Shown here: piece after piece, positions 37,354-45,628 of the stretch
Layout: each line of letters opens with the position of its first letter
How positions within the stretch are numbered: position 1 is the first letter of the stretch
NCBI RefSeq assembly: GCF_023716565.1
Contig: NZ_CP071849.1
Span: 1,426,001-1,490,000 of the forward strand
Length of the DNA: 64,000 nt
Origin: Vibrio sp. SCSIO 43136
GTDB taxonomy: Bacteria > Pseudomonadota > Gammaproteobacteria > Enterobacterales > Vibrionaceae
Direction: 5' to 3'
The notes under the pieces: model-generated
What the model was told of the DNA's origin: nothing
What the model saw: only the letters and a program-made list of their open reading frames with translations
Database searches by the model: none
Made by a program: the position numbers and the translations under genes

Positions 37354-38033
37354 TGAATGATATTTTCTACAGCCGCAACAATATTTTAAAGCGTCTCAAA
37401 CAAGCCCAAGCGTTGGCAAAACCGGTTGAAAGTGGCATCGGCACGATTCCTAACACCGAAACGCAGCTCAGTGATGAAGCACTTGAGAGCTTTAAAACCA
37501 AACTCACTGCAAACCACGCAGAAGTGCTGGTCATTACCCCCGAATCTATCACTAGCACCATAGATAACCTTGTCGAGCGTCACGAGCTAAAACAGGTGAT
37601 CACAGGAACGCACGGTGAGTACCAATCGCAGTTCGAACAAGCGTTACTACACTGCAATCATCACTTGTTTAATCAAACACTTGAAGAGTTCAAATCACAG
37701 CTATTTTTTGAAATCGATGCGGGTATCACCCACTCTGTGGGCGGGATCGTAGATACAGGTGCTATCGCTTTATGGCCGTCACAAAACGAGCCTCGCTCTC
37801 TGTCATTAGTGCCACCGTGTCATATCGTATTGGTCAAACGCTCGTCGCTGCACGCCAACTTTGCGGGCCTAATGGCGGCGCAAAACTGGCGCAGCCAGAT
37901 GCCAACCAACATAGTACTGGTATCTGGCCCTTCTAAGACAGCCGATATACAGCAAACACTCGCTTACGGCGCTCACGGACCGAAGAAGCTGATCGTATTA
38001 ATCATCGATGACCTCATGCAAGGAGCACAATAA
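37353..38033 (+). CDS. lldG: lactate utilisation protein LldG (LutC), LUD domain
   Basis: 226 residues from ATG 37353, preceded by GGAGGATAAG; a GTG one codon earlier is less likely. The LUD fold is shown by DAGITHSVGGIVDTGAIALWPSQNEPRSLSLVPPCHIVLVKRSSL, and GPSKTADIQQTLAYGAHGPKKL at the C-terminus. It is the third subunit of the L-lactate dehydrogenase complex. Stop/start overlaps on both sides show tight translational coupling. Confidence 0.93.
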   Translation: MNDIFYSRNNILKRLKQAQALAKPVESGIGTIPNTETQLSDEALESFKTKLTANHAEVLVITPESITSTIDNLVERHELKQVITGTHGEYQSQFEQALLHCNHHLFNQTLEEFKSQLFFEIDAGITHSVGGIVDTGAIALWPSQNEPRSLSLVPPCHIVLVKRSSLHANFAGLMAAQNWRSQMPTNIVLVSGPSKTADIQQTLAYGAHGPKKLIVLIIDDLMQGAQ

Positions 38034-40849
38034 TGACTCAAGCGACATATCAAACCTTGTGCGACTTGTTAGCAACTCGCATCGATAAGCAAAGAATCAT
38101 TACCGATGAAGATCTGCGCCTGGCCTACGGTACAGATGCCAGTTTTTACCGCCTAATACCACAAGTCGTGTTGCGCCTTGCCACCTTGGAAGAGGTGGTT
38201 TTCGCCATTCAAAGCTGCCGAGAACTGGAAATCGCTTATACTTTCCGTGCCGCTGGCACCAGTTTGTCTGGCCAAGCAGTATCTGACTCGGTGTTGATCA
38301 CTCTCACCGATGATTGGCGCAATCACGAAATCCTCAAAGATGGTGACCAGATCCGATTGCAACCGGGTGTGATCGGTGCAGATGCCAACAAATACCTAGC
38401 ACCATTTAAACGTAAAATCGGCCCTGACCCCGCTTCTATCAATACCTGTAAGATTGGTGGTATTGCAGCCAACAACGCCAGCGGAATGTGCTGTGGTACC
38501 GCACAAAACTCTTATCACACCGTAGAAGCGATCAAGCTGGTACTGCACGATGGAACAGTGCTCGATACGAGCGATGCCAGCAGTGTCGCAGAATTCAAAA
38601 TAACCCATAGCGCCCTACTTGATGCACTTAGTGAACTTCACAACCAAGTCGAAGAAAACCAAGTGCTTAAAGCACTCATTGAACACAAATACCGTCTCAA
38701 AAACACCACAGGTTATGCGCTTAACGCCTTGGTCGATTACTCCGATCCTATCGATATTCTGACTCACCTGATGATTGGCTCGGAAGGCACCCTTGGCTTT
38801 ATCGCCGACATCACCTACAACACCGTGATTGAACACAGCCACAAAGCGAGTTGCCTTGTTGTGTTTGGCGATATAGAGCCGGCATCACAAGCCGTGAGTC
38901 AACTGGCAAACACACCAGTAGCAGCCGTCGAAATGATGGATGGTCGAGCACTCAGGTCGGTGGCAGATAAACCAGGTATGCCTGACTTTATGCCAAGTCT
39001 GACCCTAGATGCCGCAGCGCTGCTAATTGAGGTACACGCAAGCAGTTGCTCTGAACTGTCCGAGAAAACCGCTGAGGTAAACCAAGCTCTAGAAAATTTC
39101 GACGTGATTGAGTCAGTCCCTTTCACTCAAGATGCTAAAACCGTCGCTACTCTATGGGGTATTCGTAAAGGCATGTTCCCTGCGGTGGGTGCTGTTCGCG
39201 AAGCGGGAACCACAGTAATCATTGAAGATGTGGCATTCCCCGTTGAGCACTTAGCCCAAGGGGTGTTAGACCTGCAAGCACTTTTCGACAAATATCACTA
39301 CAGTGAAGCGATCATCTTCGGCCATGCCCTTGAGGGCAACCTGCACTTCGTTTTCACTCAAGGATTTGAAGACCCTAAAGAAGTCGAACGTTACGGTGCA
39401 TTCATGGATGATATTGCCGAGCTGGTCGCCGGCAAATACCAAGGTTCACTAAAAGCGGAGCACGGTACAGGGCGCAATATGTCACCTTATGTCGAGCTTG
39501 AGTGGGGGCAAGATGGCTACGCACTCATGCAGCGGATCAAACAGATCTTTGACCCAAATGGCTTGCTCAATCCAGGGGTCATCATTAACCCCGATCACCA
39601 AGCGCACCTCAAAAACCTCAAACCGATGCCAAAAGCGGACGATCTGGTTGATCGCTGTATCGAATGTGGTTTCTGTGAGCCAGTATGTCCATCACGTGGC
39701 TTAACTCTCACACCACGCCAGCGCATCGTCATGTATCGAGAGCTATCGAGACGTGACCGAGCCAATGAAGAGAGTGGCCAAATGGCCGAGACCTTCACCT
39801 ACCAAGGTTTGGACACCTGTGCCGCGACTGGCTTGTGTGCTGATCGCTGCCCAGTGGGTATCAACACTGGAGATTTGGTCAAAAAACTTCGCACGGCGAA
39901 GTACAAAAAATTCACCCCTATTGCGAGCTGGACAGCCAGTCACTTTACCGCCACAACTAAAATGGCGAAGGCGGGACTTGCCATCAGTAACATCAGTGCC
40001 CGCTTGATCGGCGAAAAGAACATGGCGAATGCGGTTAACGGCTTACGCAAAGTATCTGGCAACCGTTCTCCGTTCTGGATGAAGGAGATGCCGCAACCGA
40101 ACAAACATGCACTTAAACCTTCATCTGGCGGCAATCAAGACAAAGCCGTGGTTTACCTGCCCTCTTGTGCTAGTCGTAATATGGGACAACAAAGCGATGC
40201 TGCTGACCAAAGGCCATTGACCGAAGTTACACTGTCACTTCTGGAAAAAGCAGGCTATCGAGTCATCGTGCCGAAAACACTTGATGATTTATGTTGTGGC
40301 ATGCCATATGACAGTAAAGGTATGAATGACATAGCGAAAACCAAGTCAGAACAGTTAGAGCAATCTCTGTGGCAAGCCAGCGAACAAGGCAAATACCCAA
40401 TTTTGATGGATACCAGTCCTTGCTCGAAACGCTCTAAAGAGTCGTTCACCCAGCCACTAGACATCTATGAACCTGTTGGCTTTACCTCCAAGTACTTACT
40501 CGATCACTTGGATCTAACCCCAGCCGATGAAACCGTGATGCTCCACGTCACTTGTAGTGCTCGCAAGATGGGCTTAGCCGGCGACATGCTCAACCTCGCC
40601 AAGCAGTGCGCGAAATCCGTAGTATTGCCAGAGCACATCGAGTGTTGTGGTTGGGCAGGAGACAAAGGGTTTACCACCCCTGAATTGAATGAAAACGCCC
40701 TTGCACCACTCAAACAGCAAGTACCAAGCGAGTGTACTCGTGGATTTAGTAATTCAAGAACCTGTGAAATTGGCTTATCCCACCACTCTGGTGTGCCATA
40801 TCAATCGATTTTGTATTTGGTAGATGAGGTGAGTTCGGTACGACAATAA
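38033..40849 (+). CDS. dld: FAD- and Fe-S-containing D-lactate dehydrogenase (Dld-II type)
   Basis: 938 residues. The N-terminal FAD_binding_4 domain (about 35-270) has FRAAGTSLSGQAVSDSVLI and GGIAANNASGMCCGT. The FAD-linked C-terminal domain ends around residue 525 (AEHGTGRNMSPYVELEWG), then come ferredoxin motifs CIECGFCEPVCPS and CAATGLCADRCPVG, and a CCG domain pair (CCGMPYDSKG, ECCGWAGDKG). This is the Dld-II architecture described in Shewanella. Last gene of the operon, overlapping lldG by one base; with lldEFG it would let the cell use both lactate isomers. Confidence 0.92.
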   Translation: MTQATYQTLCDLLATRIDKQRIITDEDLRLAYGTDASFYRLIPQVVLRLATLEEVVFAIQSCRELEIAYTFRAAGTSLSGQAVSDSVLITLTDDWRNHEILKDGDQIRLQPGVIGADANKYLAPFKRKIGPDPASINTCKIGGIAANNASGMCCGTAQNSYHTVEAIKLVLHDGTVLDTSDASSVAEFKITHSALLDALSELHNQVEENQVLKALIEHKYRLKNTTGYALNALVDYSDPIDILTHLMIGSEGTLGFIADITYNTVIEHSHKASCLVVFGDIEPASQAVSQLANTPVAAVEMMDGRALRSVADKPGMPDFMPSLTLDAAALLIEVHASSCSELSEKTAEVNQALENFDVIESVPFTQDAKTVATLWGIRKGMFPAVGAVREAGTTVIIEDVAFPVEHLAQGVLDLQALFDKYHYSEAIIFGHALEGNLHFVFTQGFEDPKEVERYGAFMDDIAELVAGKYQGSLKAEHGTGRNMSPYVELEWGQDGYALMQRIKQIFDPNGLLNPGVIINPDHQAHLKNLKPMPKADDLVDRCIECGFCEPVCPSRGLTLTPRQRIVMYRELSRRDRANEESGQMAETFTYQGLDTCAATGLCADRCPVGINTGDLVKKLRTAKYKKFTPIASWTASHFTATTKMAKAGLAISNISARLIGEKNMANAVNGLRKVSGNRSPFWMKEMPQPNKHALKPSSGGNQDKAVVYLPSCASRNMGQQSDAADQRPLTEVTLSLLEKAGYRVIVPKTLDDLCCGMPYDSKGMNDIAKTKSEQLEQSLWQASEQGKYPILMDTSPCSKRSKESFTQPLDIYEPVGFTSKYLLDHLDLTPADETVMLHVTCSARKMGLAGDMLNLAKQCAKSVVLPEHIECCGWAGDKGFTTPELNENALAPLKQQVPSECTRGFSNSRTCEIGLSHHSGVPYQSILYLVDEVSSVRQ

Positions 40850-40886
40850 TATGGAGCTTTAAACAACCCATATTATCAGCCATTTA

Positions 40887-40920
40887 ATATTAGCGCTTTC
40901 ACATGAGTGAGCGCTAATAT
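40887..40920. terminator. hairpin downstream of dld
   Basis: Stem ATATTAGCGCT at 40887-40897 and AGCGCTAATAT at 40910-40920 with a 12-base loop. No T tract follows on either strand, so termination is plausible but not certain. Confidence 0.5.
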
Positions 40921-40944
40921 AAGAAGAAGAACATTGGGATATAG

Positions 40945-40989
40945 ATACAGTCCTTGCTAAAAGATGTTTAATCTCAGTAAGGACTGTAT
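40945..40989. other. second inverted repeat between dld and luxI
   Basis: ATACAGTCCTT at 40945-40955 pairs with AAGGACTGTAT at 40979-40989 (23-base loop). It ends about 30 bp from the luxI stop codon. It may help end luxI transcription or mark a small transcript; no T tract is seen. Confidence 0.45.
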
Positions 40990-41018
40990 ATCAATTCAGC
41001 CTAATATTTGGCGCACAT

Positions 41019-41585
41019 TTAGAGAATATCAATCAAGCACGCAATCAATACATACCCATCATATTTCACAGGAGGCCCTAAGCGCTTCATGGAAAAGCCT
41101 TCTTTACGTAGCAATCGCTCTACGCCATAAGGAGACACAGAGATCATTTTCTTAGCGCCATGAGTTCTAGCAACCCCCATTGTGTAGCGAAGCAGTTCAA
41201 CCGCTTTTCTATCATCAAATCCAGTCACTCCGGTGTGGCCTGTTTGAGTATCGATACAGGCAAAACGCGAAAGCTCCCAGATATCTGCCGATTTCGGTGG
41301 TGCTAGACCATTAAGAAGCTCAGGGAAAACTTGCTCTAACAGGTAAGGTTCCGTCGTTGGTAGCAGTCTGGCGCAGCCAAATACCTGACCATCGCTCTCT
41401 TTACCCATCACATAAACTGTGTTGTCTGCGTCAAATTGGTCGAGTTCGTGGGATTTGGCTTGTTGTTCTTCGGTCAGGGGAAGCTCCCAACCAAGCTGTT
41501 CAATGAAAATGGCGTGACGAAATCGAAATAGATCGTCGGCGAGAGTTGTCGGCATTTCACATGCGATTCTTGAAATTAGTTCCAA
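41019..41585 (-). CDS. luxI: acyl-homoserine-lactone synthase (LuxI family)
   Basis: 188 residues from TTG 41585, which has GAGG seven bases upstream and gives MELISRIACEMP; TTG 41600 and ATG 41555 are alternatives. The conserved LuxI residues are present: Arg23 and Trp33 in RFRHAIFIEQLGW, the acidic pair Asp49/Asp52 in LDQFD, Arg73 in CARLLPT, and Glu104/Arg107 in WELSRF. The enzyme makes an N-acyl-homoserine lactone from SAM and an acyl carrier; the acyl chain is not predictable. A lux box lies about 60 bp upstream with a -10 element at the right spacing. The cognate luxR is 620 bp away. Confidence 0.92.
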   Translation of the reverse strand: MELISRIACEMPTTLADDLFRFRHAIFIEQLGWELPLTEEQQAKSHELDQFDADNTVYVMGKESDGQVFGCARLLPTTEPYLLEQVFPELLNGLAPPKSADIWELSRFACIDTQTGHTGVTGFDDRKAVELLRYTMGVARTHGAKKMISVSPYGVERLLRKEGFSMKRLGPPVKYDGYVLIACLIDIL

Positions 41586-41621
41586 ATCAAACCTCAGCAA
41601 AGCTTTGTTATCTTTACTAAG

Positions 41622-41665
41622 TTAATAGGGAGTACAAAAAAGAATAGCTGTAGGATCTTACAGGT
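41622..41665 (-). promoter_or_regulatory. lux box and -10 element of luxI
   Basis: AGCTGTAGGATCTTACAGGT at 41646-41665 closely matches the Vibrio fischeri lux box. On the - strand a TATTAA -10 element (41627 to 41622) begins about 28 bp from the box centre, the geometry of LuxR-activated promoters. This predicts positive feedback of AHL on luxI. Confidence 0.85.
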
Positions 41666-41699
41666 TAGATAATATAACCAACCTTAGGTGACAACTTTG

Positions 41700-42131
41700 T
41701 CACTTACAGATCATTTCTTCTTGCCAGTTTCGTTTTAATAGATGATGAGCCCAATTTAATTGCTCGATTCTTTTTTCCAACATTAAGTCTGACTCTTGAG
41801 GTGGTAAAATACTCCCCTGCTGATCTTGCAAATTAAAGTTAATGCTCGGTTTTCCATCGAGTCGAAAATACCCATTTTGAAACTCCCAGTCCCATCCAAT
41901 CGAAATTGCTGGTTGGCCTCTAGTCACCCATTCGATATAACCCGTGAATTCAGTCAAATTGGCGCCATCTTGCATTGAACCTGCCGCTAACGTGTCGTCA
42001 ACCCCTACCATATACACTTCGAAGGCCAGTTCAAACAGTGTATCTGGCTTAAGTGTTAATACGCCATCAATGACACAAAATCTATCATTTGAGTCACTAC
42101 AACTGATAGTTCTATATTTACTTCCTGACAT
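41700..42131 (-). CDS. hypothetical AHL-locus protein, possibly DUF4902-like
   Basis: 143 residues, soluble, no signal peptide. The central GYIEWVTRGQPAISIGWDWEF followed by SINFNLQDQQGSILPP and a C-terminal helix (RIEQLNWAHHLLKRNW) recalls small DUF4902-type proteins found beside luxI genes in other proteobacteria, but I cannot confirm the match. The AGGAG upstream is about 13 bases from the ATG, longer than usual. It lies between luxI (same strand) and luxR (divergent), a place often taken by modulators such as RsaL or RsaM, so a role in tuning quorum sensing is inferred. Confidence 0.65.
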   Translation of the reverse strand: MSGSKYRTISCSDSNDRFCVIDGVLTLKPDTLFELAFEVYMVGVDDTLAAGSMQDGANLTEFTGYIEWVTRGQPAISIGWDWEFQNGYFRLDGKPSINFNLQDQQGSILPPQESDLMLEKRIEQLNWAHHLLKRNWQEEMICK

Positions 42132-42201
42132 AATCGTGAAAAACTCCTAACTCGAATTATTTTTATTAGACTACAAAAAGCGTAGCGGCTGGAAATCAAA
42201 T

Positions 42202-42912
42202 ATGCTGGATGACTTCCATGAATATATTGAAAGAATCGGCCACAGTGCGGATATAGACGAACTAAAGTCTGGCTTGCTCAGTGTGGCCCACAAACTGGAA
42301 TTTGAAGACTTTGCATATGGTGTGAAGAGCTTTGATAGCTTTCCTAAACTTGAAGTCGAGTTGATCAACAGCTACACCGATGAGTGGAATGATCTCTATC
42401 ATAGCCAAGGTTTTGTGGCCATTGATCCTGTGATCGCTGCTGCCAGTTCCAACACCGCACCGCTGGTCTGGCAAGACTATTCAAAACAGCAACCTGAAAT
42501 GTGGGACCTCGCCAAAGAGTATGGCGTGAGCTCAGGTTGGTCAAAGTCCACTTTTCGACCGAGTGGTATTGCTTCCCTATTTTCTTTGGTACGCAGCCAA
42601 GAAATCATGAGTGAAAGTGAAATTGCTGCCAAAACCCCATTACTCCTTTGGGTAAATAATGTCGCTGAACAATCCTTCGAACGATTGCTTTCCCTGCACA
42701 ACCCTACTCCGATCAATGAAAACTTGACGCCTAGAGAGCTAGAAATTCTAAAATGGACGGCGGAAGGAAAAACTACCGGAGAGATCGCCATCATCTTGAA
42801 CATTACCGAGCGTACTGCAACTTTCCATATCGGTAATGCAATGCGAAAGCTAAATGCGACCAACAAGACATCTGCGGTTGTACGAGCCGTGCTATGTGGC
42901 TTACTAAAGTAA
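42202..42912 (+). CDS. luxR: LuxR family AHL-responsive transcriptional regulator
   Basis: 236 residues. The autoinducer-binding domain keeps the invariant positions: Trp62 and Tyr66 in DEWNDLY, Asp75-Pro76 in AIDPVI, Trp90 in LVWQDY, and Gly112 in GVSSGW. The LuxR helix-turn-helix spans about residues 174-236 (NLTPRELEILKWTAEGKTTGEIA, TERTATFHIGNAMRKL). It should bind the product of the neighbouring LuxI and activate at lux boxes. It is divergent from the 41700-42131 gene with 70 bp between. Confidence 0.92.
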   Translation: MLDDFHEYIERIGHSADIDELKSGLLSVAHKLEFEDFAYGVKSFDSFPKLEVELINSYTDEWNDLYHSQGFVAIDPVIAAASSNTAPLVWQDYSKQQPEMWDLAKEYGVSSGWSKSTFRPSGIASLFSLVRSQEIMSESEIAAKTPLLLWVNNVAEQSFERLLSLHNPTPINENLTPRELEILKWTAEGKTTGEIAIILNITERTATFHIGNAMRKLNATNKTSAVVRAVLCGLLK

Positions 42913-42975
42913 CTTGCTAGATTAAAAGCACATCACGATTCGCTAAGACAAGATTTTGTCTTCCCAAAAATAGTT

Positions 42976-43014
42976 TGGGCTCAGGAATTTCTTCCATGAG
43001 CCCATTTATTTTTT
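42976..43014 (+). terminator. luxR rho-independent terminator
   Basis: TGGGCTCA at 42976-42983 pairs with TGAGCCCA at 42997-43004; an inner GGAA/TTCC extends the stem. It is followed by a T-rich run at 43005-43014. On the opposite strand the stem is also followed by a short T run, so it could end a leftward transcript. Confidence 0.88.
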
Positions 43015-43072
43015 ATAGCTAACTGACGTTGTATATATTCTGTATTCGGCTGTTCACTAAGCCTTAGTAAAA

Positions 43073-43117
43073 AGTATACGACAGGCGTATATTTGCCAAC
43101 TGTAAGATCTTACAGGT
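43073..43117. promoter_or_regulatory. orphan lux box downstream of luxR
   Basis: AACTGTAAGATCTTACAGGT at 43098-43117 contains a perfect 16-bp palindrome (43100-43115). On the - strand TATACT (43078 to 43073) lies about 29 bp from the box centre, the spacing of a LuxR-type promoter, pointing leftward to the 3' end of luxR. Rightward candidates (TAGAAT at 43129, TATATC at 43142) fit the spacing less well. No annotated gene starts near enough to be an obvious target. Confidence 0.7.
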
Positions 43118-43347
43118 TGCACTTCTCATAGAATTTTCAGGTATATCAATGTTTAAAAATATCACTTTTATAAATAAGCCGGACAAGCTCCCCCGATACC
43201 AGTAGGCTTTTTTGTTCATTTAATGGCTATTCGACCAAGAAACTACACATCAGAAATGTGACTTTGAGCAAAGCTCACAACAAATCCTAGCAATCGATAA
43301 TTTGGCGCTGTTAAGATGGAGCGCAGTTGTAAACGAAGGAACGAAAG

Positions 43348-43482
43348 ATGAAAAAAGTACTATTTACTATCACATTGGCGCTATTCATGGTTGGCTGTGC
43401 TAAAACTTGGGATGGTGTTAAGGAAGACTCTTCCAAGATCTACAATGACACCAAAGAAGCAATACACGAGGCTACTGAATAA
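43348..43482 (+). CDS. entericidin-like small lipoprotein
   Basis: 44 residues from ATG 43348 with GAAGGAACGAAAG upstream. MKKVLFTITLALFMVGC is a lipoprotein signal with the modified cysteine at residue 17 in the lipobox MVGC. The mature part AKTWDGVKEDSSKIYNDTKEA resembles the EcnA/EcnB entericidin family (AxTxxGxGxD-like start, amphipathic helix). Entericidins are tiny membrane lipoproteins linked to stationary-phase lysis in E. coli; the role here is unknown. Confidence 0.75.
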   Translation: MKKVLFTITLALFMVGCAKTWDGVKEDSSKIYNDTKEAIHEATE

Positions 43483-43517
43483 GCCCATCTAATCTGTGAG
43501 TTAGCTAGAGGTTTGGT

Positions 43518-44123
43518 ATGTACAAGAACGTTGTTTTTGATGTTGGGAATGTTTTAGTTCGATGGTCTCCTAGTGAAATCATCCGACTGACCTTTGGGGA
43601 TACTGAACGCACTGAGGCGCTTACAGAGTCCATCTTTCACAGTGAGATATGGCGAGACCTCAACAAGGGGCTTTTCAGCGAGCAGCAAGCAAAAGAGCGC
43701 TACCAAGCGTCGCTTGGCCTGACTGCTCAAGAGTGCGATGCTTTGTTCTACTATGTTAAGCAAACTCAGATCTTGATTTACCAGACGACCGACTTGCTAA
43801 GGCGTTTAAAAGCCGCAGATTACGCCACTTACGCCTTGACCGACAATGTGCATGAAATCGTCGCTCATCTAAAGCAGCGTTATGATTTTTGGCCTCTGTT
43901 TGATGGCGCTATTGTTTCGGCTGAACTGGGGCTACTCAAGCCTCAAGCAGAGATTTACCGTGCATTGCTAGAGCAGTATCAACTCGATCCAGCACAAACC
44001 ATCTTCTTAGATGACATGCCCTACAACGTCGAAGGAGCAAAAGCATGTGGCATTGCCGCCATTCAGTTTGCTAGCGCTGCACAAGCAGAAGCTGAATTGA
44101 AAGCTTTGGGGTTATCTTTCTAA
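43518..44123 (+). CDS. HAD family hydrolase (YihX-like)
   Basis: 201 residues. The HAD nucleophile motif is FDVGNVLVRW at residues 8-17 with the YihX-type D-x-G-N-V form. Motif II lies in ALTDN and motifs III-IV in LLKPQAEIYRAL and TIFLDDMPYNVEGA. Relatives such as E. coli YihX dephosphorylate alpha-glucose-1-phosphate and other sugar phosphates in the cytoplasm. It starts 36 bp after the entericidin-like gene and ends at a strong terminator. Confidence 0.88.
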   Translation: MYKNVVFDVGNVLVRWSPSEIIRLTFGDTERTEALTESIFHSEIWRDLNKGLFSEQQAKERYQASLGLTAQECDALFYYVKQTQILIYQTTDLLRRLKAADYATYALTDNVHEIVAHLKQRYDFWPLFDGAIVSAELGLLKPQAEIYRALLEQYQLDPAQTIFLDDMPYNVEGAKACGIAAIQFASAAQAEAELKALGLSF

Positions 44124-44139
44124 TCTCTCATCCCATCGA

Positions 44140-44176
44140 AAATGGCGCTTGAAGTACTTCTCTAAGCGCCATTTTG
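44140..44176. terminator. bidirectional rho-independent terminator
   Basis: AAAATGGCGCTT at 44140-44151 and AAGCGCCATTTT at 44165-44176, a perfect 12-bp stem with a 13-base loop, between the HAD gene and the convergent PfkB kinase gene. Confidence 0.88.
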
Positions 44177-44184
44177 TCTCACTT

Positions 44185-45120
44185 CTAATGAATAGCTTCT
44201 ACCGCCAACTGTTCTTTAATTGATAGTACAGATTCCACATTCGCTATCCCCACATTGACCTGCTGCACCGCCAGTGAGCCACAGGCAGCGGCTAAGGCGA
44301 TTTGGCTTTCGCATAGTTCTTCACTGGCATGACAGAACCCTGCAACCACTGAGTCTCCAGCTCCCACCGTGCTCACTATGGTCAAGTCCAATGGATGTAC
44401 ATAGTGACAACCAGCATCACTTGCCCAGATGAGCCCTTTTTCTCCCATCGATAACAGCACGTTGGCGATACCTTGCTTATAGAGACACTGAGCCGCTTCT
44501 ATGCCTTGGGCGACATTGTAAATTTTACGGCCCAAAAGCTCTGAAGCCTCGTGTTCGTTCGGCTTTATCATCCAAGGTTTGGCTTCAATTCCTAATTTGA
44601 GCATCGATTTACTGCTATCGAGAACAACTTTTTTACCCAACGCTTTTAGGTTAGTGATCCATTCAACAACAACACTCTCTGGCAGTGACTTAGCCAAGCT
44701 CCCACCAAAAATAAAACCATCATGACTACGAGCTAATTCATAGAGCGTACTTTCTAGCCGTCCAATATCTTCATGCGACACACTGAAGCCATCAAAATTG
44801 ATGTCGGTTGTCGCTCCGGCTTTATCTTGCAGTTTGATATTGGTGCGAGTGCTACCAGGAACGAGTATAAATCTGTCTTCGAGGTTATTTTGATTGAAGT
44901 AGTGCTTAAAAATATCGGCGTTCTCTTCACCTAAAAAACCAGTGACTGTGACTCTGCTTCCCAAATCTGTTAGCACTTTAGCCACGTTGATGCCTTTACC
45001 ACCTGGGGAGGAACCTAGCCTGTGAGCGTGGTTTACATCGCCAATCGACAATGCTTCCACTTGACCAGTCAAATCAATGGCTGGATTAAGTGTGACTGTT
45101 ACCCAATTTAGTTTAGTCAT
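44185..45120 (-). CDS. PfkB family sugar kinase (1-phosphofructokinase/hexose kinase type)
   Basis: 311 residues. The PfkB signatures are GGKGINVAKVLTDLG near residue 37 and the C-terminal catalytic motif TVGAGDSVVAGFCHA (catalytic Asp). NPAIDLTGQV at the start and KPNEHEASELLG are typical of the 1-phosphofructokinase / tagatose-6-phosphate kinase branch. It phosphorylates a sugar phosphate with ATP. It is the last gene of the leftward unit running from the PTS gene at 46760, 43 bp after the UPF0303 gene, suggesting that it acts on a product of the same sugar pathway. Confidence 0.87.
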   Translation of the reverse strand: MTKLNWVTVTLNPAIDLTGQVEALSIGDVNHAHRLGSSPGGKGINVAKVLTDLGSRVTVTGFLGEENADIFKHYFNQNNLEDRFILVPGSTRTNIKLQDKAGATTDINFDGFSVSHEDIGRLESTLYELARSHDGFIFGGSLAKSLPESVVVEWITNLKALGKKVVLDSSKSMLKLGIEAKPWMIKPNEHEASELLGRKIYNVAQGIEAAQCLYKQGIANVLLSMGEKGLIWASDAGCHYVHPLDLTIVSTVGAGDSVVAGFCHASEELCESQIALAAACGSLAVQQVNVGIANVESVLSIKEQLAVEAIH

Positions 45121-45163
45121 TTTACTTTCCTTAGCTTCATCATGCTCTGCACAATAATTCGCT

Positions 45164-45628
45164 TTACTGCTGGGCTAAAAATTGGGTAATGGTATCCACG
45201 ACAAGCTTATGATCTTCGTATTGTGGAAGCCCCGAAACGGTGACGGAACCAATCACTCCAACCCCTTTTACAATCAACGGAAAGCTGCCTCCAAACGGGG
45301 CAAATTGCTTTGCATCCACCAGCGAGGCTTGTTCGATGGTTTTGCCTTTGGCTTTATAGTACTGCGCCATGTACCAAGAACTGTGCTGGTATCGGTCGAC
45401 GACATTGCGTTTACGTTCGATCCACTTTTGATTGTCGATCGACGTCTGCGGCATTGCGAAACTAAACAAACAGTGCCCGTTACGAGTGATATCAATAGCA
45501 ACATGAGCATCCACCGCTTCTGCGTTAGCTTTGAGCAAGCAACCAAGCAGCCATGCATCATCATTGTCAAACTGACTAAACTGTAATTCTCGTTCTTGGT
45601 TTAATAACTGCTCTAGGTCAGTAATCAT
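45164..45628 (-). CDS. UPF0303/DUF336 heme-binding-like (HbpS/GlcG-type) protein
   Basis: 154 residues with the DUF336 pattern: an N-terminal helix, AVDAHVAIDITRNGHCLFSFAMPQTSIDN, VVDRYQHSSWYMAQYY, and FAPFGGSFPLIVKGVGVIGSVTVSGLPQYEDH. The family includes HbpS and GlcG; a catalytic role in sugar loci is not established. It overlaps the oxidoreductase gene by four bases (ATGA), so the two are translated together. Confidence 0.85.
   Translation of the reverse strand: MITDLEQLLNQERELQFSQFDNDDAWLLGCLLKANAEAVDAHVAIDITRNGHCLFSFAMPQTSIDNQKWIERKRNVVDRYQHSSWYMAQYYKAKGKTIEQASLVDAKQFAPFGGSFPLIVKGVGVIGSVTVSGLPQYEDHKLVVDTITQFLAQQ

Larger units (their letters stand above)
42913..43347. other. intergenic region with terminator, orphan lux box and possible small transcript
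   Basis: 435 bp without a clear protein gene. Besides the luxR terminator and orphan lux box it holds an 18-codon frame (43149-43205, MFKNITFINKPDKLPRYQ) that ends in a weak stem (AAGCC 43176-43180 / GGCTT 43205-43209) followed by a T run at 43208-43213. The right part presumably holds the promoter of the entericidin-like gene. Confidence 0.5.
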
